From a virus, in the IMG/VR virus record IMGVR_UViG_3300009703_000012, positions 1-64,000 of that record: 64,000 bases of DNA. The stretch is one strand, 5' to 3'. Below are positions 25,194 through 33,758 of this stretch, one piece after another. Within the stretch, counting starts at the first letter, position 1. Each line of letters opens with the position of its first letter. The notes beneath the pieces are model-generated. The model was not told the DNA's origin, did not search any database, and saw only the letters and a list, made by a program, of their open reading frames with translations. A program made the position numbers and the translations under genes.

Positions 25194-25877
25194 TTATGTC
25201 CTTTGTATTGTACTTTGGATCAAACCAATTAATTTATTAAAAATAAGATTATTTCCCTCTTCACTTATTCCATTTACAGATTTATTGAATGATACACTAT
25301 ATTCTTTTTCGATTTCACAAATATCTTCATCTATAATGCCCGATTTAAAAGTAAACCAACCAGGAATATGATCATTTATAACGTGTATTGTTGGTATTTT
25401 TTTTGAATAAACATATTCATCAATTAAAGATAATGCTCCATGAAATCTATTTCTATTTACATCTCTATTAAAATGTAATTTCATGAAATCTTTTATAATT
25501 GATGCATCAATAGGTTCTGTAGGTACACTAAAATTTGTAACTATGTCTTTTCTGTTTTGTTTAAAAGCATCAACATAATCTAAAAAATGTTGCCGATTAT
25601 CCCAATCATCAACTCTATCATCATTCATATAAATAAAATCTCTAGTAAAATTTGGAAAATATATAAATTGAGGAGTTGAATGAAAGATTATTGCTATATC
25701 AATTTCACTGGTCTTTTTTAAATTGTAAAGAATCCTTTCTTCTGAACATTGTGCTATCATATAATTTAATGAAGAAGCATTGAAATGATCAAGAATCAAA
25801 TCATAGAATGCTTTAGGCTTTTCTATTTGAAAAGTATTTGATCCTATTATACTAGAACCATAAAATTCTATTTTCAT
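25194..25877 (-). CDS. Hypothetical protein at the end of the accessory block
   Basis: A 227-residue soluble protein. The start KIEFYGSSIIGSN followed by alternating strands and helices (IAIIFHSTPQ, IPTIHVINDHIPGW) suggests a Rossmann-like or SGNH-hydrolase-like alpha/beta fold, with GSS in the place of the usual GDS. I would not assign an activity. It is followed by a late promoter and head genes, so it marks the downstream edge of the accessory region. Confidence 0.55.
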   Translation of the reverse strand: MKIEFYGSSIIGSNTFQIEKPKAFYDLILDHFNASSLNYMIAQCSEERILYNLKKTSEIDIAIIFHSTPQFIYFPNFTRDFIYMNDDRVDDWDNRQHFLDYVDAFKQNRKDIVTNFSVPTEPIDASIIKDFMKLHFNRDVNRNRFHGALSLIDEYVYSKKIPTIHVINDHIPGWFTFKSGIIDEDICEIEKEYSVSFNKSVNGISEEGNNLIFNKLIGLIQSTIQRT

Positions 25878-25884
25878 AAGATTA

Positions 25885-26148
25885 TTAAGTCAAATATTCA
25901 TTCATAGCAAAGTTTAATTCTTGATACCAAATTGTCAGATCACCTGGTGCATTTCCAGACATCGTTGCTGTAAATTGTGTTGTTAAATCATTTAACGCTT
26001 TTAACATATTTGCTTCTTTTTCATTTTCTGACGGTTCAGCAGTTGCAATTAAATTAATCCACTCTTGACAGCCTCCTGTATATCCACCCTGCATTGTGTC
26101 TTCAAGTTTTTTCTTCAACTCATTAGATATTTCACTAATTTTAGCCAT
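25885..26148 (-). CDS. Small hypothetical protein
   Basis: An 87-residue soluble helical protein (ISNELKKKLEDTM, EKEANMLKALNDL) with a single Cys near 27. It overlaps the preceding gene by 1 nt (stop/start TAATG type) and is 7 nt from the next. Probably translated with its neighbours. It is unrecognised. Confidence 0.5.
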   Translation of the reverse strand: MAKISEISNELKKKLEDTMQGGYTGGCQEWINLIATAEPSENEKEANMLKALNDLTTQFTATMSGNAPGDLTIWYQELNFAMNEYLT

Positions 26149-26954
26149 TATATCTCCTTTGACAATTCATATTTTTCATTTATAATATGTTCAGCAATAT
26201 CATTTATTATATTAAAAACAAGTGATCGAAATTTAAATTCATAATCAAAACGAAAATGATAAAAATTTTCACCTGGTAATGGAGCAGTCCTTAAACGTGC
26301 AGGCTTCCAATATCCTGTATTAAAACTTAATGTAATTCTATTAATTATTTGATTTATATTAAAATTCTCATCATCATTTAATTTTCTTTTTTCCCAAACA
26401 CCATTAATTGCATTTTTTAAAAGAAATGTAGAATAATTTAGTCCATTTATATTGCAAGCAGTCCATGATATATACGCATTGAGAAAATCAGACTTAACAT
26501 AGTGTCCTTCACATGAACCAAAAGTTCTAATTCCATCAAATGTATTGAGAATAGTGACCAATGGAAGAATACCTAATTCTATTTCATTCTGATTATCATC
26601 AGGCACTCCTCCACCTATAGCACCTGTAGAAGGATCTTCTGTTGGTAAAATATTTAATTCATTAAATAATGATATATTATCAGCAGAACTTTCACCTCTC
26701 CAATCATAACCAATTTCAAATTGTTTAAGAAAATCTTGAAAAGTTCTTGCTAACAATTCATATTTTATATTTGCATGTCCAGCAATTAATAAATATTCAC
26801 CTTTTCTCTTTGCTCGTTCAATAGAATCTTGATCACTACCCCCAATTTTATCTACTAATGAAACAAATAATTTATTCAAAGAATCTATTTCAATTTTTGA
26901 ATGAGGATCATGTGCAATAATATAATTATTTTTCCATGTATTAATTGTAATCAT
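26148..26954 (-). CDS. Hypothetical protein downstream of the desaturase cluster
   Basis: About 268 residues. I start it at the ATG of MITINTWKNN; a GTG 48 nt upstream is in frame but would lie inside the tRNA-like gene. The protein is alpha/beta with an early KNNYIIAHDPHSKIEID, a SFGSCEGH-like segment (TFGSCEGHYVKSDF) and a long C-terminal helix. No family recognised. A carbohydrate- or peptide-binding role cannot be judged. The tRNA-like sequence begins 21 nt upstream. Confidence 0.55.
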   Translation of the reverse strand: MITINTWKNNYIIAHDPHSKIEIDSLNKLFVSLVDKIGGSDQDSIERAKRKGEYLLIAGHANIKYELLARTFQDFLKQFEIGYDWRGESSADNISLFNELNILPTEDPSTGAIGGGVPDDNQNEIELGILPLVTILNTFDGIRTFGSCEGHYVKSDFLNAYISWTACNINGLNYSTFLLKNAINGVWEKRKLNDDENFNINQIINRITLSFNTGYWKPARLRTAPLPGENFYHFRFDYEFKFRSLVFNIINDIAEHIINEKYELSKEI

Positions 26955-26974
26955 AACATACTTTTTTTTAATTT

Positions 26975-27047
26975 TGGTCGGGGTGGCGAGATTTACACTC
27001 ACAACTTCCCAACACCCTGTTGGCCGTTTTAATTAAACTACACCCCT
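26975..27047 (-). tRNA. tRNA-Pro-like gene (anticodon GGG), possibly degenerate
   Basis: A 73-nt sequence on the minus strand that folds as a tRNA. The acceptor stem has 6 pairs (GGGGTG with CACCCC) plus an A1-G72 mismatch, the discriminator is A73 and CCA is encoded. The T arm has five pairs with loop TGTAAAT. The D arm is GTTT/AAAC with a shortened 5-nt loop lacking GG. The anticodon arm reads CAGGGTG, so the anticodon is GGG. G72, A73, G35 and G36 are proline identity elements. Odd features are A33 instead of the invariant U33, the short D loop, G55 in the T loop and the 1-72 mismatch. It may be a decaying tRNA gene or a tRNA-like integration/recombination scar. Confidence 0.6.
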
Positions 27048-27098
27048 GTCCAAAGCGGAACTTTCGTTTCCATTCTCTGGTGTTAATATATATCGAGC

Positions 27099-27863
27099 CT
27101 ATATTTTAATTAAATTGATCCATATACCATTTAAGTCAACTTGCCACCATTTATACGACTCTTTTCTTGTCGTATAATTAGATGGATCTTCATGATGATT
27201 CAAATGCCATCCTTCTCCAGCGGTTATCAATGCCACTAAATTTTTATTCTCTGGTTTTCCATTCTTATGAGTAAATGCATTAATAATACCCGAACCATGA
27301 AGTATTAAACATGTAGGAATACAAAAACCAAATATAAAAAACCAAGGACCCATGAATAACAATACAATCATAATAATAACTGTTAAAGAAAGATAATTAT
27401 CATAAAACCATTTAGCAATAGGATCTTTTGTTTCTTCTAACCAATCTTTTAAATCTTCTCTTGTAGGAGGATCTATTGTAAACACTCCCATTCCCCAAAA
27501 ACTTGTCCACACATTCCAAAATCCTTTATGTTTAGGACTATGTGGATCTAATTCCGTATCACTATATTTGTGGTGTAATTTATGTGTTCCGCTCCATATA
27601 AGAACTGGTCCTGGATTACCAAATAAAGAAAAAAAATTAAAATAATAATCATACCAAAGCGGTGCTTTAAAACTTTTATGAGTATAATACCTATGATACC
27701 CAGTAGTATATGCTGTACATCCTATCCACTGCCACCATATCAAACTTAATATCCACATCCACCATTCGCCATAAAGAATTGCGGGTATAATTGCTAAATG
27801 AGCAATTAAATTAATTAAGAAAAAATAGGGAGTTCGCTTAGATTTAATATAATAATTAATCAT
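27099..27863 (-). CDS. Membrane fatty-acid desaturase, copy 7 of the tandem array
   Basis: A 254-residue membrane desaturase of the acyl-CoA/acyl-lipid delta-9 type. Histidine boxes are HRYYTH (57-62), HKLHH (94-98) followed by SDTELDPHSP, and HLNHH (220-224), which together bind the diiron centre. Four or so hydrophobic segments surround them. It is the last gene of the array and the most divergent copy: box 3 is followed by EDPSNY rather than the ERYN pattern, and the common C-terminal NVFLIEKF tail is replaced by LNGIWINLIKI. It needs an external electron donor, which is not encoded nearby. Confidence 0.9.
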   Translation of the reverse strand: MINYYIKSKRTPYFFLINLIAHLAIIPAILYGEWWMWILSLIWWQWIGCTAYTTGYHRYYTHKSFKAPLWYDYYFNFFSLFGNPGPVLIWSGTHKLHHKYSDTELDPHSPKHKGFWNVWTSFWGMGVFTIDPPTREDLKDWLEETKDPIAKWFYDNYLSLTVIIMIVLLFMGPWFFIFGFCIPTCLILHGSGIINAFTHKNGKPENKNLVALITAGEGWHLNHHEDPSNYTTRKESYKWWQVDLNGIWINLIKI

Positions 27864-28654
27864 GCTTTAAAAAATCTTTCAATAAGAAACACATTTTTCA
27901 TATCTTGTTCATACCATCTATCTGACATTTTAAAATTATATGAAGAAGGATTATAATGATGATTGTTTTGTAATCCTCCAGAAGAAACAAGAATACAAGC
28001 AAGTATATTATTTTTTGAATTATCAGGTGTTTCAAAATTACGATATCCCCACAAATGACTCATCATATTAACAGCTATAGATCCAAACCAAAATGTTATT
28101 GCACTAGGAAGAGCAAATAAAAATACAAATATTCTCCAATCTATAGACACAGTTATTATGATTACGCATATTTGAATTAATAAATGATATCGATGTGCAA
28201 ATTTTATTGATTCATCTTTCAACAAATCTGCTACGAATCTAGGATCAAACTTTTCTATTTTTGAAAAATCCCAATATCCTCTCCAGATATGATACCATTT
28301 GCTGTGGTGGGGAGAGTGTACATCCTTTTCAGTATCAGAATGCTCATGATGATGTCTATGAACATATGACCAAGTAAGAGGACTACCAGCATAGCATAAA
28401 ATTGTACAAATTGAAAATAATTTTGGTACCCAAGGTTTCGCTTTAAATGAATTATGTGTCCAGTATCTATGGACTCCTATTTCGCCTCCAATATCTTTAA
28501 ACAAAATTATACCCACTAATGTTAAAAACAACCAATGCCATGACGAATATATTATTCCCAATACAGATATGATAGGAAAGGTATAAATCCACACATATTG
28601 TAATATACTAATTTGAAAATCTTTAACAAATAATTTATTAAGGTTATCTATCAT
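27860..28654 (-). CDS. Membrane fatty-acid desaturase, copy 6
   Basis: A 264-residue desaturase with boxes HRYWTH (62-67), HRHHH (99-103, followed by EHSDTEKDVHSP) and QNNHH (229-233). The third box has Gln in place of the first His, a change also seen in two other copies and in front-end desaturases. The C-terminal tail SDRWYEQDMKNVFLIERF is shared with the other copies. It ends in a 4-nt overlap with copy 7. Confidence 0.92.
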   Translation of the reverse strand: MIDNLNKLFVKDFQISILQYVWIYTFPIISVLGIIYSSWHWLFLTLVGIILFKDIGGEIGVHRYWTHNSFKAKPWVPKLFSICTILCYAGSPLTWSYVHRHHHEHSDTEKDVHSPHHSKWYHIWRGYWDFSKIEKFDPRFVADLLKDESIKFAHRYHLLIQICVIIITVSIDWRIFVFLFALPSAITFWFGSIAVNMMSHLWGYRNFETPDNSKNNILACILVSSGGLQNNHHYNPSSYNFKMSDRWYEQDMKNVFLIERFFKA

Positions 28655-29483
28655 GTTTTAAAAACTTTTCTATTAAAAACACATTGGGAAAATCTGTCTC
28701 ATACCATCTATTAGACATTTTATAATTATATCTTTCAGGATGTGCATGATGATTATTATGTAATGTTCCTAATCCTCCTGTTATTATATTTAACCATGGA
28801 TTATTTACCGATAGATCATCAACTGTAGTTTCATAATTTCTATAACAACCAAATAACATTACATGTCCTAAAAAATGTGCTAACATTCCAGACCAAAAAG
28901 TTATAACACAAGGTAATGCTATAAAAAATATTAACAAACGAATATCGATTATTGATAAAATTACAATGGGAGAAAGTGCTATTAACCAATAATATTCATG
29001 ATTGAATCTTGCTACTTTATTTTTAAATAATTTTTTACAAAATTTATTTTCACTTTTTCTAAAAATATTCCAATCTTTACGTTCTTCCTGTTGAAGTTCT
29101 CCTAAAGTTTGAGTTATAATTCTAAAAACATCTTTAACATTCTTAATGTTATGAGGAGAAATTGGATCTTTTTCAGTATCAGATGTAGCATGATGCCATC
29201 TATGACCTATAGCATATGCTATATTACTTCCTCCATACGAAAATGCATATCCAATCATCATAAGCCATTCTGCCCAAGGTTTTGCTTCAAAACTCCTATG
29301 ACAAAAATATCGATGATTTCCTATTTCTGTACCGATATGTCGTAATAATATAACACCAATAAAAGATAACCATAACCAATGTAAAGAAAAAGTTATTAAT
29401 CCATATACAGTTAATATATGAAATAACGTATGAATAATAGAAATCATAATAACTGCAAACCTATTTGCTGTAAATTTGAACAT
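28644..29483 (-). CDS. Membrane fatty-acid desaturase, copy 5
   Basis: A 279-residue desaturase. Boxes are HRYFCH (57-62), HRWHH (94-98, with SDTEKDPISP following) and HNNHH (242-246, with AHPERYN). Compared with the shorter copies it has an insertion of about 25 charged residues after box 2 (around ELQQEERKDWNIFRKSENKF), on the cytosolic side, that may shape substrate or partner binding. The start codon lies 1 nt after copy 4. Confidence 0.92.
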   Translation of the reverse strand: MFKFTANRFAVIMISIIHTLFHILTVYGLITFSLHWLWLSFIGVILLRHIGTEIGNHRYFCHRSFEAKPWAEWLMMIGYAFSYGGSNIAYAIGHRWHHATSDTEKDPISPHNIKNVKDVFRIITQTLGELQQEERKDWNIFRKSENKFCKKLFKNKVARFNHEYYWLIALSPIVILSIIDIRLLIFFIALPCVITFWSGMLAHFLGHVMLFGCYRNYETTVDDLSVNNPWLNIITGGLGTLHNNHHAHPERYNYKMSNRWYETDFPNVFLIEKFLKHDR

Positions 29484-29484
29484 G

Positions 29485-30345
29485 TTAAACCTTTAAAAAT
29501 TTTTCTATTAAAAATACATTCAAAAAATCTGTTTCATGCCATTTATCATTCATTTTAAAATTATAGGCTCTTGAATTATGATGGTGATTATTTTGTAGTC
29601 CCATTCCCCCAGTAAATATATTTAACCATAGAGTATTAACTGAACGTTCCTTGTTACCCCACTCATCAGTTTCGAAATTTTTATAACTTCCAATAGTAGA
29701 AATATGTCCAAAAAAATTTAGTAGAGCCAAAGACCAAAAATTAATTACACATGGTATTGCTATAAGAAAGATTAATAAACGAATATCAATTATTGGTAAA
29801 ATTATAATTGGAAGAGATACAATCAACCAATAATAATTATGAGTAAATCTCGCTGGTTTATTCTTCATTAATTCCATAAAACCCCTCTTTTCATGAAACC
29901 ATTCCATGTATCTTTTCATTCTCATTTTATCAATTTCATCGTTATATAATTTTTCATATGCGAATACTGCAGGAAAAACAACTCTAACAAAATCTTTAAA
30001 TTTTTTTATATAATGTGGAGATTGTATATCATGTTTACTATCAGAAAATCTATGATGATAACTGTGTCCAGGACACCATGCTAACATACTACCTCCATAA
30101 TTCCATACAAATAAAATAGACATAAGCCACTGTGCCCACGGATTTGCTTTAAAACTTTGATGAGTATAATACCTGTGAGCGCCTATTTCAGTTCCTATAT
30201 GTCGAATTAAAATGGTTCCTATTAATGTTAACCACAACCAATGTAAAGAAAAAGTTATTATTCCATATACTAATAAAACATGAAAAGATAAATGAATCAT
30301 CATCCCAATAATAATTGCATTTCGTGTCATCTCATATTTAAACAT
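29485..30345 (-). CDS. Membrane fatty-acid desaturase, copy 4
   Basis: A 286-residue desaturase, the longest copy. Boxes are HRYYTH (57-62), HSYHH (94-98, then RFSDSKHDIQSP) and QNNHH (251-255). It carries a cytosolic insertion of about 30 residues after box 2, rich in Met, Arg and Lys (DEIDKMRMKRYMEWFHEKR). I use the ATG just after the upstream stop; a GTG two codons earlier is the alternative. The variations in box 2 (HSYHH, SDSKHD, IQSP) set it apart from copies 2 and 3. Confidence 0.92.
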   Translation of the reverse strand: MFKYEMTRNAIIIGMMIHLSFHVLLVYGIITFSLHWLWLTLIGTILIRHIGTEIGAHRYYTHQSFKANPWAQWLMSILFVWNYGGSMLAWCPGHSYHHRFSDSKHDIQSPHYIKKFKDFVRVVFPAVFAYEKLYNDEIDKMRMKRYMEWFHEKRGFMELMKNKPARFTHNYYWLIVSLPIIILPIIDIRLLIFLIAIPCVINFWSLALLNFFGHISTIGSYKNFETDEWGNKERSVNTLWLNIFTGGMGLQNNHHHNSRAYNFKMNDKWHETDFLNVFLIEKFLKV

Positions 30346-30347
30346 TA

Positions 30348-31118
30348 TCACGCCTTTAAAAACTTTTCTATTAGAAAAACGTTCAAAAAATCTGTCTCAT
30401 ACCATCTATTAGACATTTTAAAATTATATCTTTCAGGATGTGCATGATGATTATTCTGCAGACCTTCTCCTAAAGTTAGTATATTCACCCATGTAGAATT
30501 TCGACTTTTATCGTTTGTATCATCAAAATTTCTATATCCATATAAATGCCCTATAGAATTTACCAGCCCCCCAGAATGAAGTGCAAATGCACTTGGAATA
30601 GCAAATAGAAAAACAGATATTCTCCAATCTATCAATGCAAATAAAATTAATGGTGTAGTTACTATAATTAAATAATTTCTATGTAAAAATTGTAAAAATT
30701 TATCTTCTATTAAATCTTGATACAATTTAACATCTAACACTTCAACTCGCCAGTTAGTAAAATAAACATCTATGAAACTCATGTGATGTGGTGAATGGGG
30801 ATCCAATTTAGTGTCTGATTTTTGATGATGTAGTCTATGAAAAGGAATCCAAGCATAGTGTGTTCCTCCATATGCAAAAAGTCCACAAATGGCCATTAAT
30901 TTTTTAGCCCAAGGTTTTGCTTTAAAACTTTTATGTGCAAAATATCGATGGGCGCCAATTTCTACACCAATATGTCTGAAAAAAATAATGCCCACTAAAG
31001 ACAACCACAGCCAATGCCATGATGAATATAACAATCCAACAACAGTTAATATATGAAATAAAATTTGAAATCCAAAATATGCCATCCAGGTATTATTATA
31101 TTTTGAAATGATTTTCAT
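30348..31118 (-). CDS. Membrane fatty-acid desaturase, copy 3
   Basis: A 256-residue desaturase with boxes HRYFAH (57-62), HRLHH (94-98, then QKSDTKLDPHSP) and QNNHH (221-225, then AHPERYN). It is very like copy 2 in the FQILFHI membrane start, the LQFLHRNYLIIVTTPLI segment and the VNILTLGEGL stretch, so these two are the most recent duplication. It overlaps copy 2 by 4 nt. Confidence 0.93.
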   Translation of the reverse strand: MKIISKYNNTWMAYFGFQILFHILTVVGLLYSSWHWLWLSLVGIIFFRHIGVEIGAHRYFAHKSFKAKPWAKKLMAICGLFAYGGTHYAWIPFHRLHHQKSDTKLDPHSPHHMSFIDVYFTNWRVEVLDVKLYQDLIEDKFLQFLHRNYLIIVTTPLILFALIDWRISVFLFAIPSAFALHSGGLVNSIGHLYGYRNFDDTNDKSRNSTWVNILTLGEGLQNNHHAHPERYNFKMSNRWYETDFLNVFLIEKFLKA

Positions 31119-31909
31119 TTTTTCTCCATTAATAATTTTTCGATTAAAAAAACATTTAAATCATCTCTTTCATACCATTTATTTGTCATTTTATAATTAT
31201 ATCTTTCAGGATATGCATGATGATTATTATGTAATCCTGATCCTAAAGTTAATATGTTCACCCATGTAGAATTTTGACTTTTATCAGTTGTTTCAAAATT
31301 TCTATATCCATATAAATGACCTATAGTATTTCCCAATCCCGCAGAATGAAATGTAATTACAACTGGAATAGCAAATAGAAAAACAGGTATTCTCCAATCT
31401 ATTAATGCTGTTATAATCAATGGTATAGTTACTATAATTAAATAATTTCTATGTAAAAATTGTAAAACGGGATCTTTAATTAAATCTGCAAAATATGATT
31501 TATCCACGGGTTCACGATAATACTGGTTCGCACTAGGAAAATACACATTTACAAAATTTAAAAAATGGGGAGAATGAGGATCATCAATTGTATCTGATTT
31601 TTGATGATGTAATCTATGAATTGGAATAAAAGAATATGGCGATCCTTGATATAAAAAAAGTCCACATATAATCATTAATTTTTGAGCCCAAGGTTTTGCT
31701 TCAAAACTTCTATGAGCATAATATCTATGGGCGCCTATTTCACCCCCTATATGTCGAAATAATATTACTCCAATAAGACTTAACCATAACCAATGCCAAG
31801 AACTATAGACAATTCCTAATGCCGCTACAATATGAAATAATATTTGAAATCCTAAATGAGTATGCCAAGTACTACTATATTTTAAAAAATTTTTCAATAA
31901 TCCAGCCAC
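31115..31909 (-). CDS. Membrane fatty-acid desaturase, copy 2
   Basis: A 264-residue desaturase. Boxes are HRYYAH (61-66), HRLHH (98-102, with QKSDTIDDPHSP) and HNNHH (227-231, with AYPERYNYK). It is a near twin of copy 3, but box 3 begins with His rather than Gln. Its 5' end overlaps the end of copy 1 by 35 nt; no later Met fits the membrane start, so I keep the upstream ATG. Confidence 0.92.
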   Translation of the reverse strand: MAGLLKNFLKYSSTWHTHLGFQILFHIVAALGIVYSSWHWLWLSLIGVILFRHIGGEIGAHRYYAHRSFEAKPWAQKLMIICGLFLYQGSPYSFIPIHRLHHQKSDTIDDPHSPHFLNFVNVYFPSANQYYREPVDKSYFADLIKDPVLQFLHRNYLIIVTIPLIITALIDWRIPVFLFAIPVVITFHSAGLGNTIGHLYGYRNFETTDKSQNSTWVNILTLGSGLHNNHHAYPERYNYKMTNKWYERDDLNVFLIEKLLMEKK

Positions 31910-32633
31910 AAGGATCCCTTTCGTTATCTGTTACTTTTTCATTATATCTTTCAGGATAAGCGTGATGATTATTATGTAAGCCCCCTCCCCATATTAAAAA
32001 ATTAATCCACGTATTATTTCTACTATTATCATCAGTATCAAAATTACGATATCCCCATTTATGAGAAATAGTATTTATTAATAAAGTTGATCCATGAAAG
32101 GTTATTACAGAAGGAATACAAACTAAAAATACAAGTAATCTCCAGTCTAACAAATATAATATTCCAAACATCAATATTATCATATAAAAATAATATTTGT
32201 GTATGTTTTTAACTAATGGATCTTTCAATAAATCCATATACTCTTTTGGATTAGGAGATATAGGATTCCACAAAGTCAACCAGCACTTCCACCATGGTAT
32301 TATATTTGGAGAATGGGGTTCTTCTGGCTTATCTGCATTCATATGATGATATCTATGCAATATAGCCCAAGTCATAGGTGAACCATTACAATTTATTAAT
32401 CCCATAATTTGCAATATAAAATTTCTTATGGGTCCAGTTTTAAAAGATCGGTGAGAAAGATATCTATGAGTTCCTATTTCTCCACCCAACTTACTCAATA
32501 AAAGTCCAATAAACAGTACAATAAACAAATAATATGATGATTCTGTTATAGCATAATAAATTCCTATTATCATTAGAACATGATTCATTAATATTAAAAA
32601 CCATACTTTATATTTGTACGATACCTTTGTCAT
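31875..32633 (-). CDS. Membrane fatty-acid desaturase, copy 1 (first of seven)
   Basis: A 252-residue desaturase, first in the transcribed order. Boxes are HRYLSH (56-61), HRYHH (93-97, with MNADKPEEPHSP) and HNNHH (220-224, with AYPERYN). The usual SDTxxD after box 2 is replaced by ADKPEE, which may alter the active-site lining. The end shows a shortened tail (DPCGWIIEKFFKI). It overlaps the upstream oxygenase gene by 26 nt. Confidence 0.92.
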   Translation of the reverse strand: MTKVSYKYKVWFLILMNHVLMIIGIYYAITESSYYLFIVLFIGLLLSKLGGEIGTHRYLSHRSFKTGPIRNFILQIMGLINCNGSPMTWAILHRYHHMNADKPEEPHSPNIIPWWKCWLTLWNPISPNPKEYMDLLKDPLVKNIHKYYFYMIILMFGILYLLDWRLLVFLVCIPSVITFHGSTLLINTISHKWGYRNFDTDDNSRNNTWINFLIWGGGLHNNHHAYPERYNEKVTDNERDPCGWIIEKFFKI

Positions 32634-33333
32634 GATAATATGTTACTCCTGTATGAGCCATTTGTATTCTTTTTTTATTCCAAGTAGCATGATCAATTCC
32701 TTTAATAGTATGATTACCAGCATCCATAAACATAATCATACTGTGTCTTTCTTTTTTTGTTTTATTCGTTATTCTATGCGGAGTAGATTTTAATTTATTA
32801 TCTGACCAAATCTGCATAAAATCACCTATATTCACAATCAAAAAATCATCACTAGGATGATTTATTGTTCTCCATTTATCATCATAAAATATTTCATATT
32901 CTTCTACAGGATCACAAACATGAACAAGTGTTAAAGTACCAAAATCACAATGTTCTCCTACTCTTATTGATCCTTTCTGATCTTTATAATATTTAACCAA
33001 TCTCAAAGCATTATCAGAATCAGCATGTTTCATTGCAATAGAATTTGGAGGAACATTTAAAAATTCTTCAATAACATATAAAATTTCACATCCCACTTTT
33101 AAAAATCTTTGTTTAATATTATCACAATTTTTTAATATAATTTTTCTATACCCCTCTTCAGTTTCTTCTAATTCGTTTAATTGTATTTTAAGTTTTTCTT
33201 TAAAAGAAAGTAAACCTTCTTTCATATCTATGAAGGGATGATTAATTACTAAAAATCCCGAATCAATAAAACTAGAAATAATATTTTTATTATTCCATTC
33301 AGAAGGGATTGTATAGTCTAAGGTTTTTATCAC
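32608..33333 (-). CDS. 2-oxoglutarate/Fe(II) oxygenase, isopenicillin-N-synthase-like
   Basis: A 241-residue jelly-roll oxygenase. The iron triad is visible: EHCD gives H128 and D130, and TPHRI gives H186. The co-substrate R-x-S motif is R196-H-S198. The HxD is followed by FGTLTLVH, the typical IPNS/plant 2OG-oxygenase pattern. It is shorter than usual (about 300), missing most of the N-terminal subdomain. It starts with GTG in a GTGA overlap with the AcpS stop. Placed between carrier-protein genes and desaturases, it may hydroxylate, desaturate or cyclise the acyl intermediate. Confidence 0.82.
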   Translation of the reverse strand: MIKTLDYTIPSEWNNKNIISSFIDSGFLVINHPFIDMKEGLLSFKEKLKIQLNELEETEEGYRKIILKNCDNIKQRFLKVGCEILYVIEEFLNVPPNSIAMKHADSDNALRLVKYYKDQKGSIRVGEHCDFGTLTLVHVCDPVEEYEIFYDDKWRTINHPSDDFLIVNIGDFMQIWSDNKLKSTPHRITNKTKKERHSMIMFMDAGNHTIKGIDHATWNKKRIQMAHTGVTYYHDKGIVQI

Positions 33334-33758
33334 AAAGGATTAACTCCTGTAATAACTATTGCGACCACATAATCTTTTGTATCAGATAAAGAAAGTCTAA
33401 TATCTTGTCGTTTCAAATTCCAATCTTTGGGTTCCATAACACAATGAACAACAGGAAATCTTGCTCCTCTAGCTTTTAAATGTGTATAACTAACATCGAG
33501 TCTCAAATATGGAGATGCAATTGCTTTTGAAAATGCTTCTTTAACACACCAACATTTTGTTAAATATTTTGCAGTTATGGGATTTGGTGCATTTTTCTTT
33601 TCTATATCTGTTAATATTTTATTAACAAATTTATCACCCCATTTATCATATATTTTTTGAATGGGTTCTATTGTTTGTAAATCTATACCCAAGCCATTTT
33701 CTATTGTCATCGACAAAATTCTATTACGAATATCGTGTTTATCTTTTCCCCAAATCAT
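33330..33758 (-). CDS. acpS: Holo-ACP synthase, AcpS-type phosphopantetheinyl transferase
   Basis: A 142-residue protein of AcpS size. GLGIDLQTIEPI carries the metal-binding Asp (D26), and KCWCVKEAFSKAI carries the Lys/Glu pair (K73, E74) that completes the Mg-CoA site. SLSDTKDYVVAIVI matches the C-terminal strand. The spacing from Asp to Glu (48) is that of bacterial AcpS. It should transfer 4'-phosphopantetheine from CoA to Ser41 of the ACP encoded three genes upstream. A phage bringing both ACP and its activating enzyme suggests the ACP is poorly served by the host enzyme. Confidence 0.9.
   Translation of the reverse strand: MIWGKDKHDIRNRILSMTIENGLGIDLQTIEPIQKIYDKWGDKFVNKILTDIEKKNAPNPITAKYLTKCWCVKEAFSKAIASPYLRLDVSYTHLKARGARFPVVHCVMEPKDWNLKRQDIRLSLSDTKDYVVAIVITGVNPL

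Noticed and set aside
26955-27002. N-terminal extension of the 268-residue protein from a GTG start
   Set aside because: It would place the first 16 codons inside the tRNA-like gene and has no ribosome-binding site; the later ATG gives a normal start.
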